Assembly: GCA_038254585.1 (NCBI GenBank)
Contig: JBBSGA010000001.1
Span: 15,336-79,335, forward strand
Direction: 5' to 3'
Length of the DNA stretch: 64,000 bases
Origin: JBBSGA01 sp038254585
GTDB taxonomy: Bacteria; Chloroflexota; Chloroflexia; Chloroflexales; Kallotenuaceae
Part shown: positions 49,338 through 59,766 of the stretch, piece by piece
How positions within the stretch are numbered: the stretch's first letter is position 1
How the letters are laid out: the number at the start of each line of letters is the position of its first letter
The notes under the pieces: generated by a model
What the model was told of the DNA's origin: nothing
Databases searched by the model: none
What the model saw: only the letters and a program-made list of their open reading frames with translations
Program-made: the position numbers and the translations under genes

Positions 49338-51233
49338 GTGGTAGAGGAACAAGCCGCGCAAGGGCTGGCACGGGTGCTCATTATCAGCCACGACGTCGTC
49401 GGCAGGCGCATGGCCGGCCCAGGGATCAGGTACTGGGAGATGGCGCGTGTGCTTGCGGCGAGACAGCCGGTCACGCTGATCGCCCCGCGGACGATCGATT
49501 TGGAGGCAGTCGGTGTAACCACCGGCAGCTATACCTGGGGCGAGCCGGACTCGCTGGCCCCATTCCTACGCGATGCCGGCATTGTCGTGGCGAACGGATA
49601 TGTGCTGCTGCCGCATCCGGAACTTGCGGGGATCAGACAACCGCTTGCGCTCGACCTCTACGATCCGACCCTGCTCGAAAACCTGGAGCTCTTTCGTGAA
49701 GCACCGGACGAGCAGCGCTTGGCCCAAAACCGGCAAGACACGGGGATACTGGCACGGCAGCTCAGCGCCGGCGACTTTTTCCTCTGCGCGACCGAGCGCC
49801 AGCGCGATCTCTACCTCGGAGCATTGATGGCCGCCGGGCGCATCACACCTCACCGAATAGATGGCGACCCTGTGCTACGCAATTTGATAGATGTCGTCCC
49901 GTTCGGTCTGCCATCGGCGGAGCCCGTTAGGCAGCATGCCGTCCTGCGCGGAGTAATCCCGGGCATTGATGCCGAGGATATCATCGTGCTTTGGACGGGC
50001 GGGCTGTGGGACTGGCTTGACCCATTGACCTTGGTGCAAGCTATGCCACGGGTCGTGGCTTGCCACCCCCGCACGCGGCTCGTCTTTCTCTCGGGCCAAC
50101 ACCCCGGCGACGCCGCGCCGATGCGGATGCCAGAGGCCACTAAGGCACAGGCTGCAGCGCTTGGCTTGCTCGACCGCCACATTATCTTCCACGAACAATG
50201 GATTCCCTATACACAGCGTGCCGATTTCTTGCTCGACGCAGATATCGCCGTATCGCTACATCGGAACGGCCTAGAAACTGCGTATGCTGCGGTACGATCA
50301 CGTTTCCTCGATCACCTATGGGCCGGCCTGCCAAGCGTAGTAAGTGAGGGCGACGCCGCGGCGGAGCTGGTCCAGCGTCACGGTCTTGGCCGCGTGGTTA
50401 AGCCCGGCGACGCCGAGGAGCTTGCGACGGCGATCCTCGCCTTAATCGAGGATCACGACGAACGACGGGCGTGTGCGGTCCGCGCCCGCCATCTTGCTGC
50501 CACGTTTATCTGGGAGCGATGCATAACACCATTGGCGTTATGGTGCAGTGCGGGAGGGCAGAAGGATCAGAGCGCACTCGCAGCTGCTGTACAAGCCGAG
50601 CTTCCGAAAGACGACGCGGTCCCACCGGAAGCACCGGTGGCCGCGGACGACGATCTGTCCGATGCTGTAACAACACGTCACGTGGCACTCGCCGCCCTGG
50701 ATAAGCATTGGCACGTCGACGAGCCGAAGCCCAGAATGGGCCTTTTAGCGCTGCTACGCTACTTTGTTATTCGTCAGTTTGTGCGACCATTTGTTTGGCC
50801 GCTGCTCGAACAGCAAAATGCCTACAATGCTGCTTCCGCGAAGGCTTTTTATGCTCTTTCCGAGACCAGCGACCGGCAGCAAAGCCTCCTGCAGCAAGCA
50901 ATTGATCAAACGCGCCAGCTCGAAACCCGTTTCTCCGGGCAGGAAGCGCGGGTCGATGCCCTGGAGCTGAGTGTACGCCCCCTTCAAGCGCGGGTCGATG
51001 CCCTGGAGCTGAGTGTACGCCCCCTTCAAGCGCGGGTCGATGCCCTGGAGCTGAGTGTACGTCCGCTCCAAGCACGGGTCGATGCCCTGGAAGGGGCGAC
51101 GCGAGAAGCTAACCGGCAGATCGCTGCACTCCAGCAGCACGCCTTGGATCTGGACGACGCCGACACGACGCTGGCTGAGCTGCTGCTCATCGAGGCGACC
51201 GGAGCTCGTGACAAGACGAACGGGCCTGTATGA
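49338..51233 (+). CDS. Glycosyltransferase (GT4 type) with coiled-coil tail
   Basis: A 631-residue protein from GTG 49338. GT-B fold: RVLIISHDVVGRRMAGPGIRYWEM is a typical N-terminal acceptor domain, and ADIAVSLHRNGLETAYAAVR, FLDHLWAGLPSVVSEGDAAA belong to the nucleotide-sugar domain. The E of the E-x7-E motif is not obvious. The last 140 residues are coiled coil with three tandem copies of a 14-residue repeat (VDALELSVRPLQAR) encoded by near-identical 42-bp DNA repeats. Adds a sugar in surface glycan synthesis (inference). Confidence 0.8.
   Translation: MVEEQAAQGLARVLIISHDVVGRRMAGPGIRYWEMARVLAARQPVTLIAPRTIDLEAVGVTTGSYTWGEPDSLAPFLRDAGIVVANGYVLLPHPELAGIRQPLALDLYDPTLLENLELFREAPDEQRLAQNRQDTGILARQLSAGDFFLCATERQRDLYLGALMAAGRITPHRIDGDPVLRNLIDVVPFGLPSAEPVRQHAVLRGVIPGIDAEDIIVLWTGGLWDWLDPLTLVQAMPRVVACHPRTRLVFLSGQHPGDAAPMRMPEATKAQAAALGLLDRHIIFHEQWIPYTQRADFLLDADIAVSLHRNGLETAYAAVRSRFLDHLWAGLPSVVSEGDAAAELVQRHGLGRVVKPGDAEELATAILALIEDHDERRACAVRARHLAATFIWERCITPLALWCSAGGQKDQSALAAAVQAELPKDDAVPPEAPVAADDDLSDAVTTRHVALAALDKHWHVDEPKPRMGLLALLRYFVIRQFVRPFVWPLLEQQNAYNAASAKAFYALSETSDRQQSLLQQAIDQTRQLETRFSGQEARVDALELSVRPLQARVDALELSVRPLQARVDALELSVRPLQARVDALEGATREANRQIAALQQHALDLDDADTTLAELLLIEATGARDKTNGPV
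50946..51092 (+). repeat. 42-bp in-frame tandem repeat (3.5 copies)
   Basis: Units at 50946-50987 and 50988-51029 are identical; 51030-51071 differs at three bases and 51072-51092 is a partial copy. Each encodes one 14-residue coiled-coil repeat (two heptads), so copy-number change would keep the reading frame and the heptad phase. Confidence 0.9.
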
Positions 51234-52216
51234 GCGCTGCCATCGTGATTGTAAGCTGGCAAGGAGCCGCTGTTCTGCCGGCATGCTTGGAGGCTCTGTC
51301 GGCTCAGCCTACCAGCGAAGCACGCTTGCTCGTGGTGGATAATCACTCGACAGATAGCTCAGTCGATTGTGTGCGTCGCTATAGTCCGGGCGCGCAAGTA
51401 CTTGAAAATGAGACCAATCTGGGCTTTGGAGGCGGTGTGAACGTTGGCTTCAACCTGTTGCTTGAGTCGGGGGCGCCTGATTACCTGATCTTGCTCAATC
51501 AGGACACGGTGGTCGCGCCCGGCTGGCAGGCAGCGATACTCGAGCCCTTCGCGGACGAGAATGTTGGTGCGGTGGGCTGCAAGCTGCTCTACCCGGATGG
51601 CAAGACGGTACAGCATGCCGGTGCCTACCTCGAATACCCGCGTGCACTCGCTCAGCATATTGGCTGGTATGAGCCGGACAAGGGACAATATGATGTTACG
51701 CGCGATGTCCACTATGTAACCGGTGCCGCGCTTGCGCTACGTATGTCCGCGCTCCGGCAGGTCGGCCTCTTCGACGAGGGGTACAATCCCGGATACTATG
51801 AGGATAGCGACCTCTGCTGGCGGCTGCGTCACGCGAGCTATCGCATCGTTTACACCGGGATGGCAAGCGCACTGCATCAAGAGTCGACGTCTATCCAAGA
51901 TATTGTGCGGCGGAGCAGGTTGTATAACCGAAATCGGCTGCGGTTTGTGTTGAAAACTTATTCCAGCACATCGTTCTGGCAAGATTTCGTGCCGGCTGAA
52001 CGAAGGTTTATTGCGCAGCACGGAGTCGACGACGAGGCTCGAGCATTACGCTGGGCCTATTTGCATGCGCTGATTGCCTTGCCTAGCACGCTCGCAGCGC
52101 GCCGTCCACTGCATTCGGACGATGCGCTTGACCAAGTCAAGGTGGGCCAGTTGCTCGTCTCGTTGAGGCGTACGGTGAGTGACTGTGCGCGCGCCCGATT
52201 ATCGCAAATAGCTTGA
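51230..52216 (+). CDS. Family 2 glycosyltransferase
   Basis: A 328-residue GT-A enzyme. AAIVIVSWQGAAVLPACLEAL, VVDNHSTDSS and LILLNQDTVVAPGWQAAIL give the D-x-D-type centre (NQDT), then GAVGCKLLYPDGKTVQHAGAY, and EDSDLCWRLRHASYRIVY (the ED-x-D-L-C-W-R signature of rhamnosyltransferase-like enzymes). Start ATG overlaps the preceding stop (ATGA). A C-terminal helical region follows. Confidence 0.9.
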   Translation: MSAAIVIVSWQGAAVLPACLEALSAQPTSEARLLVVDNHSTDSSVDCVRRYSPGAQVLENETNLGFGGGVNVGFNLLLESGAPDYLILLNQDTVVAPGWQAAILEPFADENVGAVGCKLLYPDGKTVQHAGAYLEYPRALAQHIGWYEPDKGQYDVTRDVHYVTGAALALRMSALRQVGLFDEGYNPGYYEDSDLCWRLRHASYRIVYTGMASALHQESTSIQDIVRRSRLYNRNRLRFVLKTYSSTSFWQDFVPAERRFIAQHGVDDEARALRWAYLHALIALPSTLAARRPLHSDDALDQVKVGQLLVSLRRTVSDCARARLSQIA

Positions 52217-52288
52217 TGTAGCTACGGCGCCGCATAGTTCCGAGGCTTGGCCCGGCTCTGGTATGCGCCGCCCACAGGGAATGATATC

Positions 52289-55200
52289 GTGACCCGAACT
52301 GAAGTCTTTGATGTGCGCTACAAATTGGTCTCGATGCCGCCAGACGACTTGGCGATTGGCGAGACGTTGCTCCTCGACGTGGAGGTTACGAATGCCGGGA
52401 CGGCGTCCCTTACCCCGGCGTTGCCGAATCCGGTCCGGCTCGGGTATCACCTGTATGATAGCAGCGGACATATGGTCGTGCTCGATGGGAAGCGCACAGA
52501 GCTGCCGGCCGCGCTCAAGCCCGGGGAACGGATCCGGCTGGAATTGCAGGTCGAGTCGCCTGATCAGCCGGGCGAGTACATGCTCCACGTCGAGCTGGTC
52601 AAAGAGGGAGCCTTTTGGTTCGGCGAAAAGAAAATACCGCCCCTTACGCACCCGATCCACTACGCAGCGGCCACCGGACCCCGCGCTTGTATTATAAATG
52701 GCAACGTCACGATCAACGACGCCGTCGGCAACCAAGTCGTGGCGCAGCTTCGTGCCTTACGCGCCGCTGGGTACCACCCTCTGGTGCTCACTGAATTTGT
52801 CGACTCTCGGCAACCGGCGGACGTACGCCGCTTTGCTGTGCAGCTCCGTTTGAAGGATCTACAGCAGCCGGATGCGCGTACGCGGCCGGCGGCCGCTCAC
52901 TTCCGTTCGTCTGATGTCGTGATCGTCCACTACTCGACCTACTATGAGTTAGCCCAGGCCATCAAAATGGGGCCTGGCACCACCACGATCTTCGACTATC
53001 ACGGGGTAACGCCAGCCGAGCTGTGGACCGGCGATCCGAAGGGATACCGCGATCTGGTACGGGGACGGCAGCAGATCGTCCTGGTCAGATATGCCGACTA
53101 CGCGATCGCGCATAGCTCATTCACTCGCGCCGAGCTGATCGCAACCGGGCTTATCCCCCCCGATCATGTACAAGTTATCCCACTTGGCGTCGTAGACAAA
53201 CCTCTCCTCGCCACTACGCGCGATCCGGCACTGATCGAGCGCTATGGTCTGGACGGAAAACGCGTCCTGCTGTACGTAGGACGCATGGCGCGCAACAAGC
53301 GCATCGCCGATCTGGTTGAGGCGCTGGCCGTGGTGCGTAAAGCGCACCCGGAAACGATGTTACTGCTCGTCGGCGACAATCAATGGGCACCATATCGGGA
53401 GTACACGGCCGAAGTACAGCAGCTGGCAGAGACCCGCGGCTGCGCACAGCACGTGATCTGGACCGGTCAGGTGCCGGATCTCGAGCCCTTCTACTGGTCA
53501 TGCGATATCTTTGTCACGGCAAGCATCCACGAAGGCTTCTGTGCGCCGGTTGTCGAGGCGATGGCCCATGGCAAGCCCGTCGTCGCGGCCGCGGCGGCGG
53601 CCTTGCCCGAAACAGTCGACGATGCCGGCCTCCTCTTCGAGCCGCAGAACCCGGACGATCTTGCAGCCAAGATTGCATGCCTATTAGACGATCTGCCCCC
53701 CCTCGACGGCGAGCCACCGTGTATACCCGCCGAGCCGCCCGTACCCTCGCAGGCAGTTACATCGTCGCCAGCCCTGGTCGCGCGCACGATTGCCCTGGTC
53801 GCGCCGCGGTATGGCCTCGAAATACTAGGTGGCGCCGAGCGCATGATACGCGGCTGGGCCGAAGAGCTGGCAAGGCGCGGCTACCGCACCGAGGTGTTGA
53901 CGACGTGCACTGCGAGCATGAGCGATTGGACGAACTATTACGAGCCGGGCGTAGAAGAGATCAACGGCATAACCATCCGCCGCTTCGCAACCGATCGCGT
54001 CGACGCCGAAGCTTTTCATGGAGTGCTGGCCAAGGCCAACCGTGGCGACCGCGTCAGCTATAATGATGAACGAGAGTTCGTCCATAACGATCTGCAAAGC
54101 AGCGAGCTGAACCAGTATTTGTGTGCGCACGCGGACGAATATGCGTGCGCGGTATTCGCCCCGTATCTGTTCGGTACCACCTACTGGGGTATGCAGGCGC
54201 TACCGGACAAATCGATCCTTTTGCCATGTCTGCATGATGAGCCGTCGGCCAAGCTCGCCGTCTTCCGCGAAATGTTGGAAGGCGCGGCGGCGATCTTCTT
54301 TAATGCTCGTGCCGAATGCAAGCTGGCGGTCGATACACTTGGTCTCGTCAATCCCAACCGGAGGGTGGTGGGCTACGGCTTTGCGATCGATGGCGCGCCA
54401 GGCGACGGTGCGTCGTTCAAGGTCCGGCATAATCTGCCCGACCAGATTCTGCTGTATAGTGGCAGATTAGAAAGCACCAAAAACGTGCCGCTGCTGCTCG
54501 ACTACTTCGTGCGCTTCAAGACCGAACATCCCGATCCGCTCACATTGGTCTTAGCCGGAACCGGCGACGTCTCCATCCCCGAGCGTCCGGACATCGTGGA
54601 GGTTGGGTTCCTATCCGGCGAGCTGCCGAACGCATATGCGGCAGCGACTGCACTTTGCCAGCCATCCGTCAACGAAAGTTTCTCGATTGTCATCATGGAG
54701 TCCTGGCTCCAAGGACGGCCGGTCCTCGTCCATAAGGACTGTGCGGTTACACGTGACCATGTGCACGAGAGCGGCGGTGGCTACGCGTTCGCGGACTACC
54801 AGACCTTTAGCGCTGCCCTGGGGCGGTTGGTGGCCGATCCGGCTCATGCGAACGAGCTCGGCCAACGCGGCCACCAGTACGTGGAGCGCAATTACACCTG
54901 GGATGTCGTAATCGAGCGCTTTATCCAAGGCGTAGCAAGCTTCACCCAGCAGCGCACCCAATACAGCCTCCTCGCGCAGCACGGCATTCGACGATCGCTG
55001 GCGTTTACCCGCGCGCGAGTCGACGACGCTCTGCTCACACTCATAGAGCAGGCACGGGGCAGGCTCGACGTGCGTCTCGCCCCGGATCAGCAGCAGCGAT
55101 TGCAACGTATGGCGCAGATCAGCATGCCCGATTACACGGTTCGCTCACGGCTGCCGATTGCCGGACGGTTGATTGCCTGGACGCGCCGGCAGCTCACCTC

Positions 55201-55402
55201 CCACCTCCGCGAGCCGTACTTGGATCCGATGATCGCGCGGCAAGAAGCCTTTAATACTGAGCTGCTCCGCACGCTAGTCCCGCTGCTGGAGCAGAACATG
55301 CACGAACAACGCCGCTTGAAACGTGAAGTGGAAGTTTTGCAGCAGCGACTTGCGCAACCGGCCAACATCGAAGGAAACAACGCCGATGTGGAACATCTAT
55401 AG
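52289..55402 (+). CDS. Large two-catalytic-domain glycosyltransferase with Wzt-like N-terminal domain
   Basis: A 1037-residue protein from GTG 52289 (AGGGA eight bases before). Residues ~1-120 form a beta-rich domain like the C-terminal domain of Wzt or similar glycan-binding modules (LDVEVTNAGTASLTPALP, LGYHLYDSSGHMVVLDGKR, PGEYMLHVELV). Then two GT4 modules: the first with YVGRMARNKRIADLVEALA and SIHEGFCAPVVEAMAHGKPV, the second with LYSGRLESTKNVPLLLDYF and SVNESFSIVIMESWLQGRPV, both with the EGFxxPxxEAMAxGxP-type signature. A coiled coil closes the protein. A TTG at 52247 is a less likely start. A bifunctional enzyme that would add two sugars is inferred. Confidence 0.83.
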   Translation: MTRTEVFDVRYKLVSMPPDDLAIGETLLLDVEVTNAGTASLTPALPNPVRLGYHLYDSSGHMVVLDGKRTELPAALKPGERIRLELQVESPDQPGEYMLHVELVKEGAFWFGEKKIPPLTHPIHYAAATGPRACIINGNVTINDAVGNQVVAQLRALRAAGYHPLVLTEFVDSRQPADVRRFAVQLRLKDLQQPDARTRPAAAHFRSSDVVIVHYSTYYELAQAIKMGPGTTTIFDYHGVTPAELWTGDPKGYRDLVRGRQQIVLVRYADYAIAHSSFTRAELIATGLIPPDHVQVIPLGVVDKPLLATTRDPALIERYGLDGKRVLLYVGRMARNKRIADLVEALAVVRKAHPETMLLLVGDNQWAPYREYTAEVQQLAETRGCAQHVIWTGQVPDLEPFYWSCDIFVTASIHEGFCAPVVEAMAHGKPVVAAAAAALPETVDDAGLLFEPQNPDDLAAKIACLLDDLPPLDGEPPCIPAEPPVPSQAVTSSPALVARTIALVAPRYGLEILGGAERMIRGWAEELARRGYRTEVLTTCTASMSDWTNYYEPGVEEINGITIRRFATDRVDAEAFHGVLAKANRGDRVSYNDEREFVHNDLQSSELNQYLCAHADEYACAVFAPYLFGTTYWGMQALPDKSILLPCLHDEPSAKLAVFREMLEGAAAIFFNARAECKLAVDTLGLVNPNRRVVGYGFAIDGAPGDGASFKVRHNLPDQILLYSGRLESTKNVPLLLDYFVRFKTEHPDPLTLVLAGTGDVSIPERPDIVEVGFLSGELPNAYAAATALCQPSVNESFSIVIMESWLQGRPVLVHKDCAVTRDHVHESGGGYAFADYQTFSAALGRLVADPAHANELGQRGHQYVERNYTWDVVIERFIQGVASFTQQRTQYSLLAQHGIRRSLAFTRARVDDALLTLIEQARGRLDVRLAPDQQQRLQRMAQISMPDYTVRSRLPIAGRLIAWTRRQLTSHLREPYLDPMIARQEAFNTELLRTLVPLLEQNMHEQRRLKREVEVLQQRLAQPANIEGNNADVEHL

Positions 55403-55447
55403 CTATGTCAGAGCCGGCAGGCGCGGATTATACCCGTTTCGTGCAGC

Positions 55448-57691
55448 CTAGAAGCCGCCTCCGCCGGGCAGTATTTCAACGAGCTTGTCGATTGAGGGGA
55501 ATGGCTGGCATTTCTCGAAGATGTAGTAATTACGCACGGACCTTTGCTGGCAGCGTATACCCTGTTCCTTCAGGTACTCTTCAAATGGACGAGCCGCGCT
55601 CCCATCGCTTGAAAAGACGAAGGCAGTATCTTTACCCTCAGCCGCTAGCACACGCGCTTCGTTTTGTGGGTCATAGATTGTTCGGTTCGGACCCACCCTC
55701 GACGATGCGGTGATACGGCCGCCGCTTTCAAACATGATACTCATCGCGTACCAGTACGAGGTGTGGATGTACCGAATGTCATGCTGCTCAAGCGCTTGGG
55801 CAAGGTCGGCTTCCTCTGGAGATGAGTAAGAGTTCTGCAAATTAAGATCGCCGAATGAGCTAGCGCCATTGATCACTACTATGCATAGAAGTGCCAGGGT
55901 GGCCCACCTCGATGGCCGAGACGCGCGCCTGATACCGGCGATCAGAGCCGCGACCAGCAAAGGAAGTGCGAGGAAAAGGGGCAGGATGTAGCGCACGTCG
56001 GTACCCGGATATCCGAACGAACCAAAGATAAACGCGCCGACCGTAGCCACAGCAAGCACAACGGTAAGCATCGCAGCTCGATTTCGTCGATAACTTGCCT
56101 GAAATAGAGTCATGAGAATCGCGACACATGCTATACTGGCGAGCGCAAAGCTCAGTGCTGGAGACGCGTGGGCGCGGCCAGTTGGCCGTATAATGCCGAG
56201 CAGCGCTTGCCCCGACAACGTGACAAATCCCTCGAATGCCGTCTTAACATCGACTTTCGGCCGGTCTGGGTTGAAAACCCACCAGAGCGGATTATCGTTC
56301 GGATGTTGTTGGGCATAAACAGTCAAAGGAAGCAGCCAGGTGATCGCCGGAATAAGTAGCAGCGCACTCCACCCCACGATCGGCAACCGAATCAAGCGCT
56401 GCCACGAAAGCAACGCGATCCAGGCACAGGTAAGCCCAACCGGCGCTACAACGTAACCGGCCCACACCGCAGCGCTTCCCGTAAACCCAATCGCCACCAT
56501 CAGCCATACCTGGTTCCGGTATATCGGGCTCCCCCAGAAGAGCCGACGGTCGCCCACAGAGCAAGCGCCGCGAAGGTCAGCATCTCAAGATATCCAGGCT
56601 CGGGCGTCATCGTCCAGTACATTGCCGTGGCTGATGGCACCGCCATCCAGGCAGCAGCGGCTATTCCTCCCCATCTGCCAAAGAGGTCGCGTCCCAAACC
56701 ATAGAGCGTGACCGTAAGTACGATGGTCAGCGTGATCGGAAGAGCGAGCAGCGTGGGCACCGAGGCACCTGCCACGGCAAGGATCGGCGCCAGCAAATAT
56801 GAGGCGAGCGTCCCCGTATGGCTGCCATAGTACAGGGAGGGCCGGCCCTGGAGGATATTCAACGCGTAGACTCCTGTTAAGTAGTCATCGGCGTTGAGCT
56901 GCCACACCATGTTAGGGATCAAAACGATACGAATCACAAGGGCTATGCCGGCAACTGCAAAAGCTGTGGTCCAATCGACACACGTCCAGGGAATAATCCT
57001 GATTGGGGCGGGATGTCGGCGATATCTACTTAGAATGCCTGTCCCCACGCTCTTGAGCGCCCGAAGGGAACGTGGGGAGACAGCGGCGGCGACCAAACCA
57101 AGGCCAGCGGCAAGAGCTACAGCATCGATACATACTTGTCGGTCATAACCACGCTTGATCAGCCAGGGAAGCTGGATCCGGAGCCAGACGCTGAGCAACA
57201 GCATATACCCGAGGCTGGTCCTACGTATGTGCCAAAGAGCTGCGCCGAGTAGGACGACTTGAGCCAGGAGCCCCAGGGAAGTCAACATCCACCAGGCAGC
57301 CCCAGACGATAGGATATCGGTACGGGCTTCGGTGAGGATGACACCGAGCTTGCGTGGGTCGCCTTGCGGGTCGACTGTTGGCGAAACGAGCTCAAGAGGA
57401 ACCGCGGAGGAGGAGCGTAACTCGTTCCATGCCGGCCGCATATACCGGCAGTTCAAGCGTAGCTTTCCCTGCTGTCCAACGAAAAAGCTGGCCGTTGTCG
57501 CCTTTTTCAACGCCGTAAAAGCCGTTTCGCCAGTCCCGATCCTGATCCAGCGGGAATGATACGAACCTTGGCATGAAACTGCCGAACAGAGCGATGCAAG
57601 CCAGCACGACCACACATGGCAGCAGCCACCGGACGAGGTTGAGCTGCCGTCGACCGCCGTGGTGGATCCGGCGAGGATGTGTCAAATTCAT
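55448..57691 (-). pseudogene. Membrane glycosyltransferase (RgtA/GT39-like), two frameshifts
   Basis: Three frames add up to one protein of about 745 residues. Part 1 (from MNLTHPRRIHHGG, 57691) ends GMERVTLLLRGS; part 2 continues AVPLELVSPTVDPQGDPRKL and the ArnT/RgtA-type catalytic half with NADDYLTGVYALNILQGRP and GSHTGTLASYLLAPILA; part 3 is helices such as GFTGSAAVWAGYVVAP and a periplasmic C-terminus. The first switch lies at 57395-57420, the second at 56530-56560. The N-terminal ectodomain resembles that in the two glycosyltransferases at 60162 and 62125. Convergent with the glycosyltransferase at 52289. Confidence 0.75.
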
Positions 57692-57783
57692 GTATGCATA
57701 CGCGAGCCACATCAGCCGCAGGCGCCACGTATATTACTACAGCTTTCTTCCGTCACCTGCAACCAGCTGCTCCGTTAAATAGA

Positions 57784-57814
57784 CGCTCCCAGGAGGGCAA
57801 TCCTCCTGGGAGCG
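57784..57814 (-). terminator. Terminator of the FG-GAP gene
   Basis: A perfect 13-bp stem (CGCTCCCAGGAGG / CCTCCTGGGAGCG) with a 5-base loop lies 11 bases past the stop on the minus strand. The T-run is poor (TCTATTT). Confidence 0.75.
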
Positions 57815-57825
57815 AGACCAGCCGC

Positions 57826-59766
57826 TTAGCGACGAACGAGCGGCACGAAAATCTTGTACACGCGGTTCGCGGCAACTACCTTGACCGGAATCTCCAGATC
57901 CGGGTAGCCCGCAGCCCGTATGGTCAACGATGCGGCGTAGGTGCCGGTAGTGCGGGGCGCCGTTAGGGTGACCTGCAGCTCGGCCGGACCCGTGCCGGTT
58001 GTCGGTGTCACCTGCACCACGTTGTTCGGGTCGTTCTCGATCACACTATAGCCGAACTGCGCGCTGTCACTGCTGTTAAGCAACAGTGAGAACGTTTGCG
58101 AGCGGCCGGAAACGTCCAACATGGTGAGCTGAGACGGTGAAGATTCGAGCAGCCGTGTCGTGAAAACACCTGTGTGCCGGGGATTGCCACGCCACATTGG
58201 CCAGGGCATACTATTCGCCGGTTGGTTGCCGCTCGGGCTCTTCAGCCGTCCCGCAAAGTCCGTCCAGCCGTACAGCCGTCCATAGCCGTTGGCGAACACA
58301 TGGCTGCCGCCGACAACCAGATCAAGCTTCCCGTCGTTATTGACGTCGCCGACCGCAGGTGTTGACTTGAGCATATCGCCGGCGCTCACCGTCAACTTCG
58401 AGCCGCAGGTACTGCTGTCCTCACAGGTAAGCTCATAGCCGGTCTTGCCGTCGAAGATCTCGATACTCCAAAAATTCGCGGTCACGACCTCCAACGAGCC
58501 GTTGCCATCTAGGTCGGCGATGATGGGTGATTGCAGGTCCGAGCCATACGGATCGACGATGCCCTGGTTCGAGTCGTGCGGGACACCCACCCACCAGGGA
58601 TCAGACGAGCGGGTTGGCCGCCAGGCCACGACGCGGCTCAATCCCTTGTACTGATTCTGGCTGGGGGCCCAATCGCCCTGGACATTCGCTACGACTTCGA
58701 GTTGCCCATCGCCGTCGAGGTCGCCGAGCGCGGCCGACGACTGAATACAGCTTGGCGCGTTGAGTGTTTGAAGCACTGCGCCATCGCTGAGGCGTAGAAT
58801 CTTGAGCCAGTTCGTGGGTTTACTGGCGTTACAGCTCGTTCCAATCACCACCTCTAAGCCAGGACTATCGGGCAGCACATCGCCGACCACCGGCGACGAG
58901 AACACAGCGGCGGGGAGAAACGTTTGCCAGACCTTGTTCGTGTCGCCGCTAATCCGTGGCGGATTGGTAGTTGTCGTTTTGAGAGCTTTGACAAAACCAC
59001 CATCCCAGCTCGAACCAGATCCCGGGTCGGGGCTTATATCCTGCCCGATCACCATCTCGAGCTGCGGGTCGGAGTCGACATTCACAAATGCGGGCGACGA
59101 CCAGACCGTATCGGCGGCATGATACGACCAGCGCACCGATTTATCGGCATTGAGCAGGTAAATGTTGCGGTCAAGGCCGCCAAAGCCGATCTCCATCTTG
59201 CCGTCGCCATCCGTATCCGCCAGCGCCGGCGAAGACACGACGCCGTACATTGCCTCGCTATAGCCCTGGCTCCTGGCCCAATCGCGCAGGCTGAAGCGCC
59301 ACGTCAGGTTGCCATTCCTACCATCATAAACCGCGACGCCGCCGTCGCAGTCGCTAGGGCTAACCGTGCCATAGCCGACGACGACGTATGGGATGCCGTC
59401 GCCGAAAATTTCGCCGGCTGCCGGACCGGAGTTGAGCTGATGGTCGCCGCCCTGAGGCGTACAGCCGTAGGGCATCACATTCTTCTGCCATAAGACGTGG
59501 CCATCGCTCTTAACCAGGTATAGAGTTCCGTCGCCGCTCCCGATCGCCGTTTCCTTCCCGTCGGATGCATTGCCGTCGATTTCGGCGATCACAGGTGAGC
59601 TGCGCACAATCTTGTCCCCTGATAACGCAATGCCGGTATACCCAGGCCCATTGGTCCAGCCGGGAATAGGAGGTGGAACATCGTTTGTGCCGGCGCGCGC
59701 GCCCGATACGGAGAAGACGGAGAAAAGTATGAGCAAGACGACTGGAACGGCTGAACGTCGGGGCAT
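57826..59766 (-). CDS. Secreted FG-GAP/VCBS repeat protein
   Basis: A 646-residue exported protein with a signal peptide (SAVPVVLLILFSVFSVSGARAG). It contains about seven blades with calcium-type motifs: DTDGDGKMEIGFGG, NVDSDPQLEMVIG, DLDGDGQLEVVANV, DLDGNGSLEVVTAN and DVNNDGKLDLVVGG, each in the D-x-D-G-D-G-x-x-E/D form. The C-terminal 100 residues are an Ig-like domain (QTFSLLLNSSDSAQFGYSV, GPAELQVTLTAPRTTGTYAA). Probably a cell-surface or secreted beta-propeller for binding or cargo display; exact role unknown. A -10 box TATACT lies on the minus strand at 59913-59918. Confidence 0.85.
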   Translation of the reverse strand: MPRRSAVPVVLLILFSVFSVSGARAGTNDVPPPIPGWTNGPGYTGIALSGDKIVRSSPVIAEIDGNASDGKETAIGSGDGTLYLVKSDGHVLWQKNVMPYGCTPQGGDHQLNSGPAAGEIFGDGIPYVVVGYGTVSPSDCDGGVAVYDGRNGNLTWRFSLRDWARSQGYSEAMYGVVSSPALADTDGDGKMEIGFGGLDRNIYLLNADKSVRWSYHAADTVWSSPAFVNVDSDPQLEMVIGQDISPDPGSGSSWDGGFVKALKTTTTNPPRISGDTNKVWQTFLPAAVFSSPVVGDVLPDSPGLEVVIGTSCNASKPTNWLKILRLSDGAVLQTLNAPSCIQSSAALGDLDGDGQLEVVANVQGDWAPSQNQYKGLSRVVAWRPTRSSDPWWVGVPHDSNQGIVDPYGSDLQSPIIADLDGNGSLEVVTANFWSIEIFDGKTGYELTCEDSSTCGSKLTVSAGDMLKSTPAVGDVNNDGKLDLVVGGSHVFANGYGRLYGWTDFAGRLKSPSGNQPANSMPWPMWRGNPRHTGVFTTRLLESSPSQLTMLDVSGRSQTFSLLLNSSDSAQFGYSVIENDPNNVVQVTPTTGTGPAELQVTLTAPRTTGTYAASLTIRAAGYPDLEIPVKVVAANRVYKIFVPLVRR

